Numbered from the stretch's first letter, positions 8,891 to 17,123 are shown. The stretch is DNA of 64,000 nucleotides from Nostoc sp. CHAB 5834 (GCA_020829485.1 JAIVFU010000008.1:77973-141972), one strand, 5' to 3'. The notes: generated from the letters alone by a model not told the origin. Numbers and translations: made by a program.

Positions 8891-11800
8891 GTGCAAACTA
8901 TCCGCATTCAACTTCGGGAAAGTACGCAGGAAACGGTTGAACTCAGGTATTGGCTACCTCAAATAAAGCACTATGAATCAAGTCGTCTGAAATTAGCAGA
9001 AATCGCTAATTTCCTCAAGCAAGGTGAACGAGATTACTATAAACTGCTGCCCAATTTACCAGGAATCGGGCAGCAGTTATTTTTTTGGTTAGATGGGGAC
9101 GGACGGTGGTTGAGTCGGGGAATTGCTAACTGTCGCGGTGAGGGGTTGGTAATTGCCATTGATACCGATCAAAAATTGGCACATCTTCCTTGGGAAGTGC
9201 TGCATGATGGTGAGGATTTTTTGGTCAAGCGGGTTAATCCAGTGGTGTTACCTCTGCGCTGGATTGAGAAAGAAACGGATGGGTTTTCTGTGGAAGCACG
9301 ACAATTGCGAGTATTGTTTATGGCAACCGACCCAGAAGATGTGCAACCAAAGTTAGAGTTTGAACAGGAAGAAGCGAGAATTCTGGCAGATACGCGAGAT
9401 TTTGCTGTAGATTTGCGGGTGGAAGAAAGCGGTTGCGTTAGCGAGTTAGGTAAGGTGTGGAGTCGCTATTTTAATGACTTTGATGTGTTTCACCTCACAG
9501 GACACGCCTCAATTAAAGATGAAGCACCTTACACGCCTTACTTTATTACTGAGACGGAAATTGGCGATCGCCACGAAACCACAGCCGCAGAACTGGCCGA
9601 AGTCTTCCGGTTTCGCTTTCCCAAGTTGGTGTTTTTATCTGGGTGTCGGACTGGACAAGCACCAGATAAAGGCGCTGTCCCTTCAATGGCTGAGGCGTTA
9701 ATTGCACAAGGGGCGAGGGCAGTTTTAAGTTGGGGGCGGCCTGTGGAAGATCGGACAGCCACAGCCGCCGCCGCGCACCTCTACGGCAAATTGGCAGCTG
9801 GATATCAATTAGCTGAAGCACTCGCTAGCACTTACCAGCAGTTGTTTAAACAGAATGTGCGTGACTGGTATTTGTTGCGGTTATATATCCAGGGAGAATG
9901 TCCCGGTGCGTTGGTGGAAGTGTGGGGAGATTTTCTACCCTCAGCGCCGGAACCTGCTTATGAACAGTTTTTAGATCCCGATACCCAACAGGTGCGGGTA
10001 GCGAAACCCTCTGAGTTTGTTGGGAGACGGCGGACTTTGCAACGTTGTCTTAAAGCAATTCGCACTTCATTAGGGGTACTTATTCACGGACTGGGGGGTG
10101 TGGGTAAGAGTACTGTGACTGCGCGACTTCTCGAAAGGATGGTTGGCTATCACAGGCTGGTGAACTTTCGGCAACTGGACGAGGACAAACTGCTCAAAAC
10201 CCTTGCTGAACAATGTACCTCGGAACGGGGGCATGAAATTCTCAATGGCAAGTTACCCTTGATGCAGCGCCTCACCAAGTTTTTCACTGAAGGAATGAAT
10301 ACCAAAGAACAGCGCTTTGCCTTTGTGCTGGATGACTTTGAGGCAAATTTGGAATTACGAAATGCGGTTTATGTCTTGCAACCACAAGTTGTGGATGTAC
10401 TACTGGCGTTGCTGAAGGCGATGCAAAATTCCCAACTTCCCCACAAGGTAATTATTACCTGTCGCTACAATTTCACATTGTCGGAACTGAATCATCGTCT
10501 GTACCGCGAACCTCTGGGGGCTTTGGGTGGGGCAGATTTAATTAAAAAGTATAATCGTCTGGATTCGTTTAATGGCAGTTGGCAATTTCAGCCAGATTTG
10601 CCGGAACGTGCCAAACAAGCAGCTGATGGAAATCCTCGGCTGTTGGAATGGTTAGATCAGATTTTGCAAAATTCCCCGGAGTCGCCGGAAGCGGAGAGGG
10701 GAGTTGAGATGATTCTGCAAAAGATGGCAGATAAGGAAAAGGAATTTCGTGAGGATATTTTGGCACAGGTATTGCTGAAGCAGCAAACTCCAGCTTTGCG
10801 TCAAATGCTGGGGAAGTTGTTGGTGTATGAGTTACCTGTTCCTCTAGCTGCTATTGACCCGATTTGTGAGGATATCTCAAGTTGGGAAAGTCATATTCAA
10901 CGCGCTGAAATTTTGGGTTTGTTGGAAGTTACCCTCACCAACAACACAGAGAGGTTGTATCGTGTTCCCCGGATTTTGTCACCGTTGCTAGAGTTTCCAG
11001 AAAACCCCAAGGGTGAAGAGTTGTATAAACAAGCTGCACAACTTTTGTATCGCCTGTGGTGGAAAGAGGTGGAAACTGCTACGGAAGCACAAAAGTTAGA
11101 AATTCATCGGTTGGCTTTGCTGGGGAAGGATGGAGAAATTGCGGCGAAAATAGCCTTCTCTAAAGCACATAATTGGAAAAATCAAAGCCGTTTTCGGGAA
11201 TCAGTGCAACTGTGCAAATCTACTCTACAACTTACCAAAGACTATCGTGTTTTACATGCGATAGCTCGCTCTCAAGCAGAACTCGGTGAAGTTGAACAAG
11301 CACAGCAGTATTATCAGCAAGCGCTTGAATTTTGTTTGCAAACAGACGAAACAGAAAAAGCTGGAATAATTCATAACCTGGCAGCTATCTACGCCAACAA
11401 AGGGGAAGTGGATAAAGCGATCGCACTCTACAATCAATCTTTGGAAATAAATGAACGCATTGATAATGTCCAAGGCAAAGCGGCAACGTTGCACCAACTG
11501 GCAATTCTCCACGCTAACAAAGGGGAAATCGATGAAGCGATGACACTCTACAATCAGTCTTTGGAAATAAAACAACGCATTGGAAATGTCCAAGGTCAAG
11601 CGGCGACGTTGCACTGTCTGGCAGTTCTTTACGCCGACAAAGGGGAAGTGGATGAAGCGATCACACTCTACAATCAGTCTTTGGAAATAAAACAACGCAT
11701 TGGTGATGTCCAAGGTCAAGCGGCGACGTTGCAATGTCTGGGAAATATCTACGCTAACAAAGGGGAAGTGGATGAAGCGATCGCACTCTACAATCAGTCT

Positions 11801-12256
11801 TTGGAAATAAAACAACGCATTGGTAATGTCCAAGGCAAAGCGACGATCTTGCACGAACTGGGACATATCTACGCCAGCCACGGGAAAGTGGATGAAGCGA
11901 TCACACTCTACAATCAGTCTTTGGAAATATTTGAACGCATTGGTTATGTCAAAAGCCAAGCAGATGCCTTGCATAACCTAGCAAATATGTATGCCAATAA
12001 AGGGGAAGTAGAAGAAGCGATCGCACTCTACAATCAGTCTTTAGAAATATTTGAACGCATTGGTAATCTCCAAGGCAAAGCAGCAACGTTGTACTGTCTG
12101 GGACACATCTATGCCAAGAAAGGGGAAGTAGAAGAAGCGATCGCATTCTACAATCAGTCTTTGGAAATAGATAAACGCATTGGAAATGTCCAAGACATAG
12201 CAGGGACGTTGCACCAACTGGGAATTCTCTATGCCAAGAAAGGGGAAGTGGATTAA
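8891..12256 (+). CDS. CHAT protease-STAND ATPase-TPR protein, truncated at a nonsense codon
   Basis: An 1121-residue multidomain protein from a GTG start that abuts the upstream stop. A CHAT caspase-like protease spans about 90-345, with catalytic H205 in FHLTGHAS and C252 in LSGCRTG. A STAND-type NTPase follows: Walker A GLGGVGKST (400-408), Walker B FVLDDFE (478-484) and an IITCR sensor strand (about 521-525). From about residue 837 there are near-identical 40-residue TPRs, each coded by a 120-bp DNA repeat. Known relatives act as NLR-like sensors whose protease fires on ligand binding. Here the array stops at TAA 12254-12256, where other copies read GAA. The same frame then stays open to about 12840, so the original protein was longer. 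Catalytic domains look intact. Confidence 0.88.
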   Translation: MQTIRIQLRESTQETVELRYWLPQIKHYESSRLKLAEIANFLKQGERDYYKLLPNLPGIGQQLFFWLDGDGRWLSRGIANCRGEGLVIAIDTDQKLAHLPWEVLHDGEDFLVKRVNPVVLPLRWIEKETDGFSVEARQLRVLFMATDPEDVQPKLEFEQEEARILADTRDFAVDLRVEESGCVSELGKVWSRYFNDFDVFHLTGHASIKDEAPYTPYFITETEIGDRHETTAAELAEVFRFRFPKLVFLSGCRTGQAPDKGAVPSMAEALIAQGARAVLSWGRPVEDRTATAAAAHLYGKLAAGYQLAEALASTYQQLFKQNVRDWYLLRLYIQGECPGALVEVWGDFLPSAPEPAYEQFLDPDTQQVRVAKPSEFVGRRRTLQRCLKAIRTSLGVLIHGLGGVGKSTVTARLLERMVGYHRLVNFRQLDEDKLLKTLAEQCTSERGHEILNGKLPLMQRLTKFFTEGMNTKEQRFAFVLDDFEANLELRNAVYVLQPQVVDVLLALLKAMQNSQLPHKVIITCRYNFTLSELNHRLYREPLGALGGADLIKKYNRLDSFNGSWQFQPDLPERAKQAADGNPRLLEWLDQILQNSPESPEAERGVEMILQKMADKEKEFREDILAQVLLKQQTPALRQMLGKLLVYELPVPLAAIDPICEDISSWESHIQRAEILGLLEVTLTNNTERLYRVPRILSPLLEFPENPKGEELYKQAAQLLYRLWWKEVETATEAQKLEIHRLALLGKDGEIAAKIAFSKAHNWKNQSRFRESVQLCKSTLQLTKDYRVLHAIARSQAELGEVEQAQQYYQQALEFCLQTDETEKAGIIHNLAAIYANKGEVDKAIALYNQSLEINERIDNVQGKAATLHQLAILHANKGEIDEAMTLYNQSLEIKQRIGNVQGQAATLHCLAVLYADKGEVDEAITLYNQSLEIKQRIGDVQGQAATLQCLGNIYANKGEVDEAIALYNQSLEIKQRIGNVQGKATILHELGHIYASHGKVDEAITLYNQSLEIFERIGYVKSQADALHNLANMYANKGEVEEAIALYNQSLEIFERIGNLQGKAATLYCLGHIYAKKGEVEEAIAFYNQSLEIDKRIGNVQDIAGTLHQLGILYAKKGEVD

Positions 12257-13200
12257 GCGATCGCACTTTTCAATCAGTCTTTGGAAATAACAGAAGGCAT
12301 TGGTAATGTCCAAGGCAAAGCGGCGATATTGCACGAACTGGGACGTATCTACGCCAACAAAGGTGAAGTTGATGAAGCGATCGCACTTTTCAATCAGTCT
12401 TTGGAAATAAATGAACGCATTGATAATGTCCAAGGCAAAGCGACGATATTGCACCAACTGGGAATGATCTACGCCGACAAAGGGGAAGTGGATGAAGCGA
12501 TCGCACTCTACAATCAGTCTTTGGAAATAAATGAACGCATTGGTAATGTCCAAGGCAAAGCGGCGACCTTGACCTCTCTGGGAACTCTCTACGTCAACAA
12601 AGGGGAAGTGGATGAAGCGATCGCCCTCTACAATCAGTCTTTGGAAATAACTGAACGCATTGGTGATGTCCAAACCAAAGCGGCGACGTTGCACCAACTG
12701 GGAATTCTCTACGCCAACAAAGGGGAAGTGGATAAAGCGATCGCACTCTATAATCAGTCTTTGGAAATAAATGAACGCATTGGAGGTGTCCAAGGCAAAG
12801 CGGCGACGTTGCACAATTTAGCAGCTATCTACGCCGAAAACGGGAAGTTGATGAAGCGATCGCACTTTTTAATCAGTCTTTGGAAATATTTGAAGGCGTT
12901 GGTGATGACCAAGGCAAAGCGGCGACGTTGAACAATCGGGGAAATCTCTACGCCAACAAAGGGGAAGTGGATTAAGCGATCGCACTCTACAATCAGTCTT
13001 TGGAAATAAAAGAACGCATTGGTGATGTCCAAGGCAAAGCGGAGACGTTGCACCAACTGGCAGGTATCTACGCCGATAAAGGGGAAGTGGATGAAGCGAT
13101 CGCACTTTTCAATCAGTCTTTGGAAATAAAAGAACGCATTGGAGATGTCCAAGGCAAGGCAATGACTCTGTGGTGGTTAGGACATTTGGCAGAACAGCAG
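11401..13200 (+). repeat. 120-bp tandem repeat array encoding TPRs
   Basis: About fifteen consecutive 120-bp units, each encoding one 40-residue TPR (pattern KGEVDEAIALYNQSLEI then RIGNVQGKA). Identity between units is high at the DNA level. Most units hold a HIP1 octamer GCGATCGC at the same place. Unit length drops by one base near 12845, causing a frameshift. Confidence 0.95.
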
Positions 13201-13335
13201 GGTGAATACACTAAAGCGATATCCTATTTGCAACCAGCTTTAGAGATTTTGCAGCGATTGAAGTCACCGGATGCTGAAAGTGTGAGTGAAAGTCTTGCCA
13301 GAGTGCAGCAGAAATTAGAGAGTGAAGAAGATTAG
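12257..13335 (+). pseudogene. Decayed 3' part of the CHAT-STAND-TPR gene
   Basis: This continues the TPR array after the TAA at 12254-12256. It stays in the original frame to about 12840, then a one-base loss shifts the frame. In the shifted frame a second TAA (12973-12975) occurs at the same place in the repeat unit as the first. The frame then runs through two more TPRs and a distinct C-terminal TPR-like end (AEQQGEYTKAISYLQPALEIL) to a natural stop at 13335. No strong ribosome site restarts it, so I treat it as a remnant, unless recombination between units restores the frame. Confidence 0.8.
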
Positions 13336-13620
13336 CTTATATCTTGCACGATTCTCGATTAGCACCATCGCCCGCCCAGAAATAAATTTCTAGGCTAATA
13401 GCCAAAGTCCACTCAAATGGACTGTAATTTTTTACTAGTCGTCTTTAGACGACTTTAACTATTAGCCTCAGAATTCATTCTGAGGCGGTTATTGCAACTA
13501 ATTCGTAATTCTTAATTACAGCTTGCTGTTGAAAGAATACCGAAAGATTTTTTGTCTCATGCAGAGGCACAGACAAGAATGCAAAAGTGCGATTTAAATA
13601 AATAAAAACTACTGTAATGA
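13336..13620. other. Gap with hairpin cluster after the CHAT gene
   Basis: No gene is visible. The central part, 13393-13486, folds into several strong hairpins described separately. The rest is AT-rich. Confidence 0.6.
13393..13486. repeat. Three-way-junction-like hairpin element
   Basis: Outer arms GGCTAATAG (13393-13401) and CTATTAGCC (13459-13467) are perfect complements. Between them lie an AGTCC...GGACT hairpin (about 13406-13423) and an AGTCGTC-TTTA-GACGACT hairpin (13437-13454). A 22-nt near-palindrome GCCTCAGAAT-TC-ATTCTGAGGC (13465-13486) follows. It could be a terminator, a MITE or an IS200/IS605-like end. Confidence 0.7.
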
Positions 13621-13880
13621 GTCTTTGATACTCGTGAACGAGTCTTTTATACTCGTGAATGAGTCTTTGATACTCGTGGACGAGTCTTTTATACTCATGG
13701 ACGAGTCTTTGATACTCGTGAATGAGTCTTTGATACTCGTGAATGAGTCTTTGATACTCGCGGACGAGTCTTTTATACTCATGGACGAGTCTTTGATACT
13801 CGTGAATGAGTCTTTGAACTCCGTTAATGAACCTCGGAGCTTCGTTGATGAACCTCGGAGCTTCATTTGTGAACCTCGCA
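13620..13880. repeat. 21-bp minisatellite with internal dyad
   Basis: Around twelve head-to-tail 21-bp units (such as GAGTCTTTGATACTCGTGAAT) in two alternating variants, ending in two diverged 21-bp units with GAACCTCGGAGCTTC. Each unit contains an ACTCGT/ACGAGT dyad. The 21-bp period keeps frames open on both strands. Neither frame looks like a real gene. Confidence 0.85.
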
Positions 13881-13965
13881 ATGTTGTTCGGTTAAGGCAA
13901 AAGACGCGATTTATCGCGTCTTCGTGATTATGGGATTTATTTCATTAATAGATTTTGATAGCAAT

Positions 13966-14685
13966 TCAGGTGAGAGAATCAGGATCTATGCCGAGCGATC
14001 GCAACCTTTCTGCTAATAATTGAGTGCGTCGTTGGGCAAGTTGTGCTTCTTGTTTTGCTTGTTGAGCTTCTTGTTGAGCAAGTTTTTTGTCTTCTTCTGG
14101 TGTTAAAAGCTTTTGCCCTTGCTGGTTATACCAATACATCCACTCGCGGGGAATGCCTAGATAAGTTCCCTGTTCTATGCCAATTCCTAAACTAATCTCT
14201 GGCAGCCAAACAGGATTACCATCTTGAAATTCATAAACATTATTAACTAATTTGTAAACTTCTAAACGTGGCTTACGGCGACGAAATGGATTGTAAACTA
14301 CATAATACAAAATCCCCAATCTTGCATACTCTGCTTTCTTGGTCGAATACTCACCGCGATATGTCTGAGATACCACCTCCAGCACTAATATGGGTAGTTT
14401 CTTCTCTTCCCAAAGCACATAACTGGGGCGGAGGTTTTGATCATAAAATCGCTCAACGCCCAAACTCAAAAACCCATCTGGGACTATGGCTGGTAAGTCT
14501 GGGTCATAATAAATACCCATATCTACACCAAAAAACCAATCCATGCGCTCTGGCCAAGCCATTGCTAGGGTAGCTTTGAGTAAACCGGGAATTAAATCTT
14601 GTAATTCATTATCCACAGGGGTATCGTCAGAGTCTGGCAGTTCCTCAGATGAGGGTAAACAAGCTAATGGATCGTACTTTAGCAT
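13966..14685 (-). CDS. Uma2-family (DUF820) protein with coiled-coil tail
   Basis: A 239-residue Uma2-family protein. The core has IVPDGFLSLGVERF, PILVLEVVSQTYRGEYSTKKAEYARLGILYYVVYNPF and an LEVYKLVNNVY strand. Residues about 195-232 form a Gln/Ala-rich coiled coil (EDKKLAQQEAQQAKQEAQ), and the end is LRSLGIDPDSL. This long variant is common in filamentous cyanobacteria. The function is unknown. Short copies of its 3' end and of an internal part lie at 14733-14783 and 17204-17232, showing that this gene family leaves fragments nearby. Confidence 0.87.
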   Translation of the reverse strand: MLKYDPLACLPSSEELPDSDDTPVDNELQDLIPGLLKATLAMAWPERMDWFFGVDMGIYYDPDLPAIVPDGFLSLGVERFYDQNLRPSYVLWEEKKLPILVLEVVSQTYRGEYSTKKAEYARLGILYYVVYNPFRRRKPRLEVYKLVNNVYEFQDGNPVWLPEISLGIGIEQGTYLGIPREWMYWYNQQGQKLLTPEEDKKLAQQEAQQAKQEAQLAQRRTQLLAERLRSLGIDPDSLT

Positions 14686-14783
14686 GATGGATTTACCGTT
14701 CCTCAGTTATTAGTACATCTTTATTTTATAGATGAATTTTGATAGCAATTTAAATGAGAGAATCAGGATGTATGCCAAGCGAT

Positions 14784-14804
14784 GTCTACGACGGGCTACG
14801 CCTA
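14784..14804 (+). repeat. 21-bp dispersed repeat inserted in a HIP1 site
   Basis: The unit beginning GTCTACGACGGGCTACGCC sits exactly between GCGAT and CGC, the two parts of HIP1. Other copies are at 26587-26607, 53074-53094 (reverse), 58650-58670 and 59687-59707, with a divergent copy near 28615-28650. Confidence 0.8.
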
Positions 14805-14937
14805 CGCACTTTTCAATCAGTCTTTCCTTGTGTCTTTTTCACGGTTGCAAGTCCTTGTCTGCCCATCGGCTCAGAAAAAACTGCGAGATTGAACACCCAA
14901 GATAAGCTGTTACGCAAATAATATTGTACATTTACCT

Positions 14938-14996
14938 GATGACTGATGACTGATGACTGATGACTGATGACTGATGACTGATGACTGATGACCGTC
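14938..14996. repeat. TGATGAC heptamer array
   Basis: About eight perfect tandem copies of a TGATGAC heptamer, followed by degenerate CGTCAAC units. It is a typical short tandemly repeated sequence of filamentous cyanobacteria. Confidence 0.9.
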
Positions 14997-15151
14997 AACC
15001 GTCAACAGTTAACGATTATAAAGAATGTTTATATAATTTAGACGCATATCAGCTTACTATAATTTAGTTGCCAATAAAGACATAATGTTTAATATTCGCC
15101 ATTTTCGTGGGATGTGGCAAACCCTAGTTAGATTCTGATTTATATTTGAAC

Positions 15152-16495
15152 ATGGCTGTTTCCGAAAATAGAGAAGCGTTCATTCCTTACACTCGCAGTG
15201 ATATTATCAAGCTTTGCCTGCAAGACGGTCAGCTAGATGAAGCTGATGCCAAAAAATTTCAAGATTTCTGCCAAATCCTCATTGCATACTATCACTTTCA
15301 CTTCCACAAAACCTTAGAAGTTATCAAAGATAACTACATACCCTTTAACCCTAATGCAGATATTCAACCAATAACTCCACCAACATTCGAGCAATATGAT
15401 GATATGGAGTTGAAAGTAGTTGAAGCCTTTAGGCATATTGTTGAAAGGGCTAATTATATTCTTTTACCTGAATCGATTCTTAAACGATCGCTGGCAACCA
15501 AATCTCTAATTGAATTGAAAACTCAAGTCAATTTTGACGATTTTGACCGCTTTATCTGTTATTACCGGGGTGATAGTTATAAAAACATTTCAGTAAAAAA
15601 GTTCTTCTTTTGGCAAGAAGAAAAGACAATTGATCTTTTTGAACGGATTGTTTTATTAGTCAAGTTCAAAGAAGCGGCTTACTTTCTTGGGAAGAAAAAC
15701 AAAATCCAAGAATTAAAATTTATTCCCGGTAAGATGTATGTTTACTTCTACAAAAATATTCCTAAACTAGATATTGACTTAATCTTTCCCAATGTAAAAA
15801 CAAGTATGACCTGGAAAGATCGCTTACTATTTGGAATTCCGGCGATTGGAGCGGCAATTCCTTTGATATTAAGAACATTGCCGAATTTATTATTGCTAGT
15901 GGCTGCAATTTTGCTAGTACTAAATATACCCTTTTTGGTTGAATCTCTAGATGTAGAGTTGGATAAAGTCAGAAATTTTATGCCTGTTCTGGTGGCAACT
16001 TTATCATTAGCGATCGCTTTGGGTGGATTTGCCTTTAAGCAATACACTAATTACAAAAATAAAAAAATTCAATTTCAAAAACTTGTTACTGATACGCTCT
16101 TCTTCAAAAATTTAGCGATCAATACCAGTGTTTTTCAAATGTTTATTGAATTGGCAGAAGAAGAAGAATCTAAGGAAGTTATTCTCGCATACTATCATTT
16201 ACTTACCAGTCCCACCCCATTAAGCCCTCAACAATTAGATTCTCGTATCGAAACTTGGATGGAAAATAAACTAGGCACAAAGATTAACTTTGATATTCAA
16301 GGGCCTCTGAGCAATCTAGAAGATATTCGTGGCCAAGTAATGCAAAATAGTGAAACAACAGACAATGTACCAGAAATCCCTTTACTAACCTACGATCGCC
16401 ACGGAGCATGTCACATTCTCCCTTTGGATGATGCTAAAGCAGTGATTGATTATGTTTGGGATAATGCTTTTCGTTATAACGGGATAATCTTGTAG
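15152..16495 (+). CDS. TMEM143/DUF3754-type membrane protein
   Basis: A 447-residue protein with a soluble N-terminal half (about 1-225), two hydrophobic spans at about 235-262 and 283-305, and a soluble C-terminus. The pattern IPYTRSDIIKLCLQDG near the N-terminus, the F-x-R-I-V-L-L-V-K-F strand and the paired membrane spans resemble the TMEM143/DUF3754 family found in cyanobacteria, plastids and mitochondria. The role is unknown. I chose the ATG at 15152, since the longer frame would need TTG two codons upstream. It stands alone between repeat-rich gaps. Confidence 0.7.
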   Translation: MAVSENREAFIPYTRSDIIKLCLQDGQLDEADAKKFQDFCQILIAYYHFHFHKTLEVIKDNYIPFNPNADIQPITPPTFEQYDDMELKVVEAFRHIVERANYILLPESILKRSLATKSLIELKTQVNFDDFDRFICYYRGDSYKNISVKKFFFWQEEKTIDLFERIVLLVKFKEAAYFLGKKNKIQELKFIPGKMYVYFYKNIPKLDIDLIFPNVKTSMTWKDRLLFGIPAIGAAIPLILRTLPNLLLLVAAILLVLNIPFLVESLDVELDKVRNFMPVLVATLSLAIALGGFAFKQYTNYKNKKIQFQKLVTDTLFFKNLAINTSVFQMFIELAEEEESKEVILAYYHLLTSPTPLSPQQLDSRIETWMENKLGTKINFDIQGPLSNLEDIRGQVMQNSETTDNVPEIPLLTYDRHGACHILPLDDAKAVIDYVWDNAFRYNGIIL

Positions 16496-16588
16496 ACTTG
16501 TAAGCGATCGCCATCATGTAATTTTTGAAAAAGAATTCAGAAATCAGAATGAAGACGTGACTCGAAAATACTCACTACCGCAGGCTTT

Positions 16589-17123
16589 ATACCATTTCAC
16601 TTTAATAATGATACAAATACGCTCTTTTGGGGCAAGTCTTTGCCCATTGGTGTCAACTTAAGCTAAAATGCATGTCCCACAGGCGTTTTACCCCCCTTAA
16701 TCCCCCCTTAGAAAAGGGGGAAACAGAAATCTAGTTCCCTCCCCTTAGAAAGGGCAGGGCTGTTTCATTCCCTAAAAGGCGCTGATTTACAAGCGTTTCA
16801 AGCAAAAAAACCAGGTGACTAAAAAATCTGATTGGGCAAGAAAATGGTGAACGCACTTAAATTTGCTGGTTGAGGTGGTAGTTTTTCTTTTTCCCACTCA
16901 AGCAAATTTCTGACTCATACTCTTGACAAAATCCCTAAGAGATCGAATGAAACAGCCCTGCTTAGAAAGGGGAGGGTTAGGGTGGGGTGACGCGGTGAGT
17001 GATGGAAAGCTAGAGAACTGAATATCACGTCTCGACAAGGGTTTCACGTTAAGTTGACACCAATGGGCAATGCCATGCCCCTACGAAAAATCTATGTGTA
17101 TCAGGATTTTTGTGAATTGGTAT
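16589..17123. mobile_element. MITE-like repeat with ATACCA ends
   Basis: Outer ends ATACCATTTCAC and GTGAATTGGTAT are near-perfect inverted repeats. Inside lies a perfect 20-bp pair, GCCCATTGGTGTCAACTTAA and its complement. No transposase is coded. A reverse-oriented copy lies at 46918-47217, and a short element with the same ends at 19070-19138. Without the nested insertion it would be about 318 bp long. Confidence 0.85.
16754..16961. mobile_element. 208-bp MITE nested in another repeat
   Basis: Perfect 17-bp terminal inverted repeats GCAGGGCTGTTTCATTC (16754-16770) and its complement (16945-16961). It is flanked by a perfect 9-bp direct repeat TTAGAAAGG (16745-16753 and 16962-16970). It has no coding capacity, so it would need a transposase from elsewhere. 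The other copy of the host element (46918-47217) has an uninterrupted sequence at this place. Confidence 0.92.

Larger units (their letters stand above)
14686..15151. other. Repeat-bearing gap
   Basis: No gene is visible. At 14733-14783 there is a copy of the 3' end of the preceding Uma2 gene, broken by a 21-bp dispersed repeat (14784-14804). A 21-bp match to the TPR array follows (14805-14825), and a heptamer array (14938-14996). Confidence 0.7.

Noticed and set aside
11252..12814. Long minus-strand open frames with FYFQRLIVECDRFIHFPF repeats
   Set aside because: They mirror the 120-bp TPR repeat on the opposite strand. The repeat period is a multiple of three, so the shadow frame stays open. 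There are no starts or ribosome sites of note.
11401..13200. CRISPR array
   Set aside because: The repeat is continuous and codes for TPRs. There are no unique spacers and no cas genes in the window.
13620..13880. CRISPR array
   Set aside because: The units are head to tail without spacers, so this is a minisatellite.
13609..13927. Heptapeptide-repeat proteins on both strands
   Set aside because: Both come from the 21-bp minisatellite, which has no stops in those frames. No conserved domain or ribosome site is seen.
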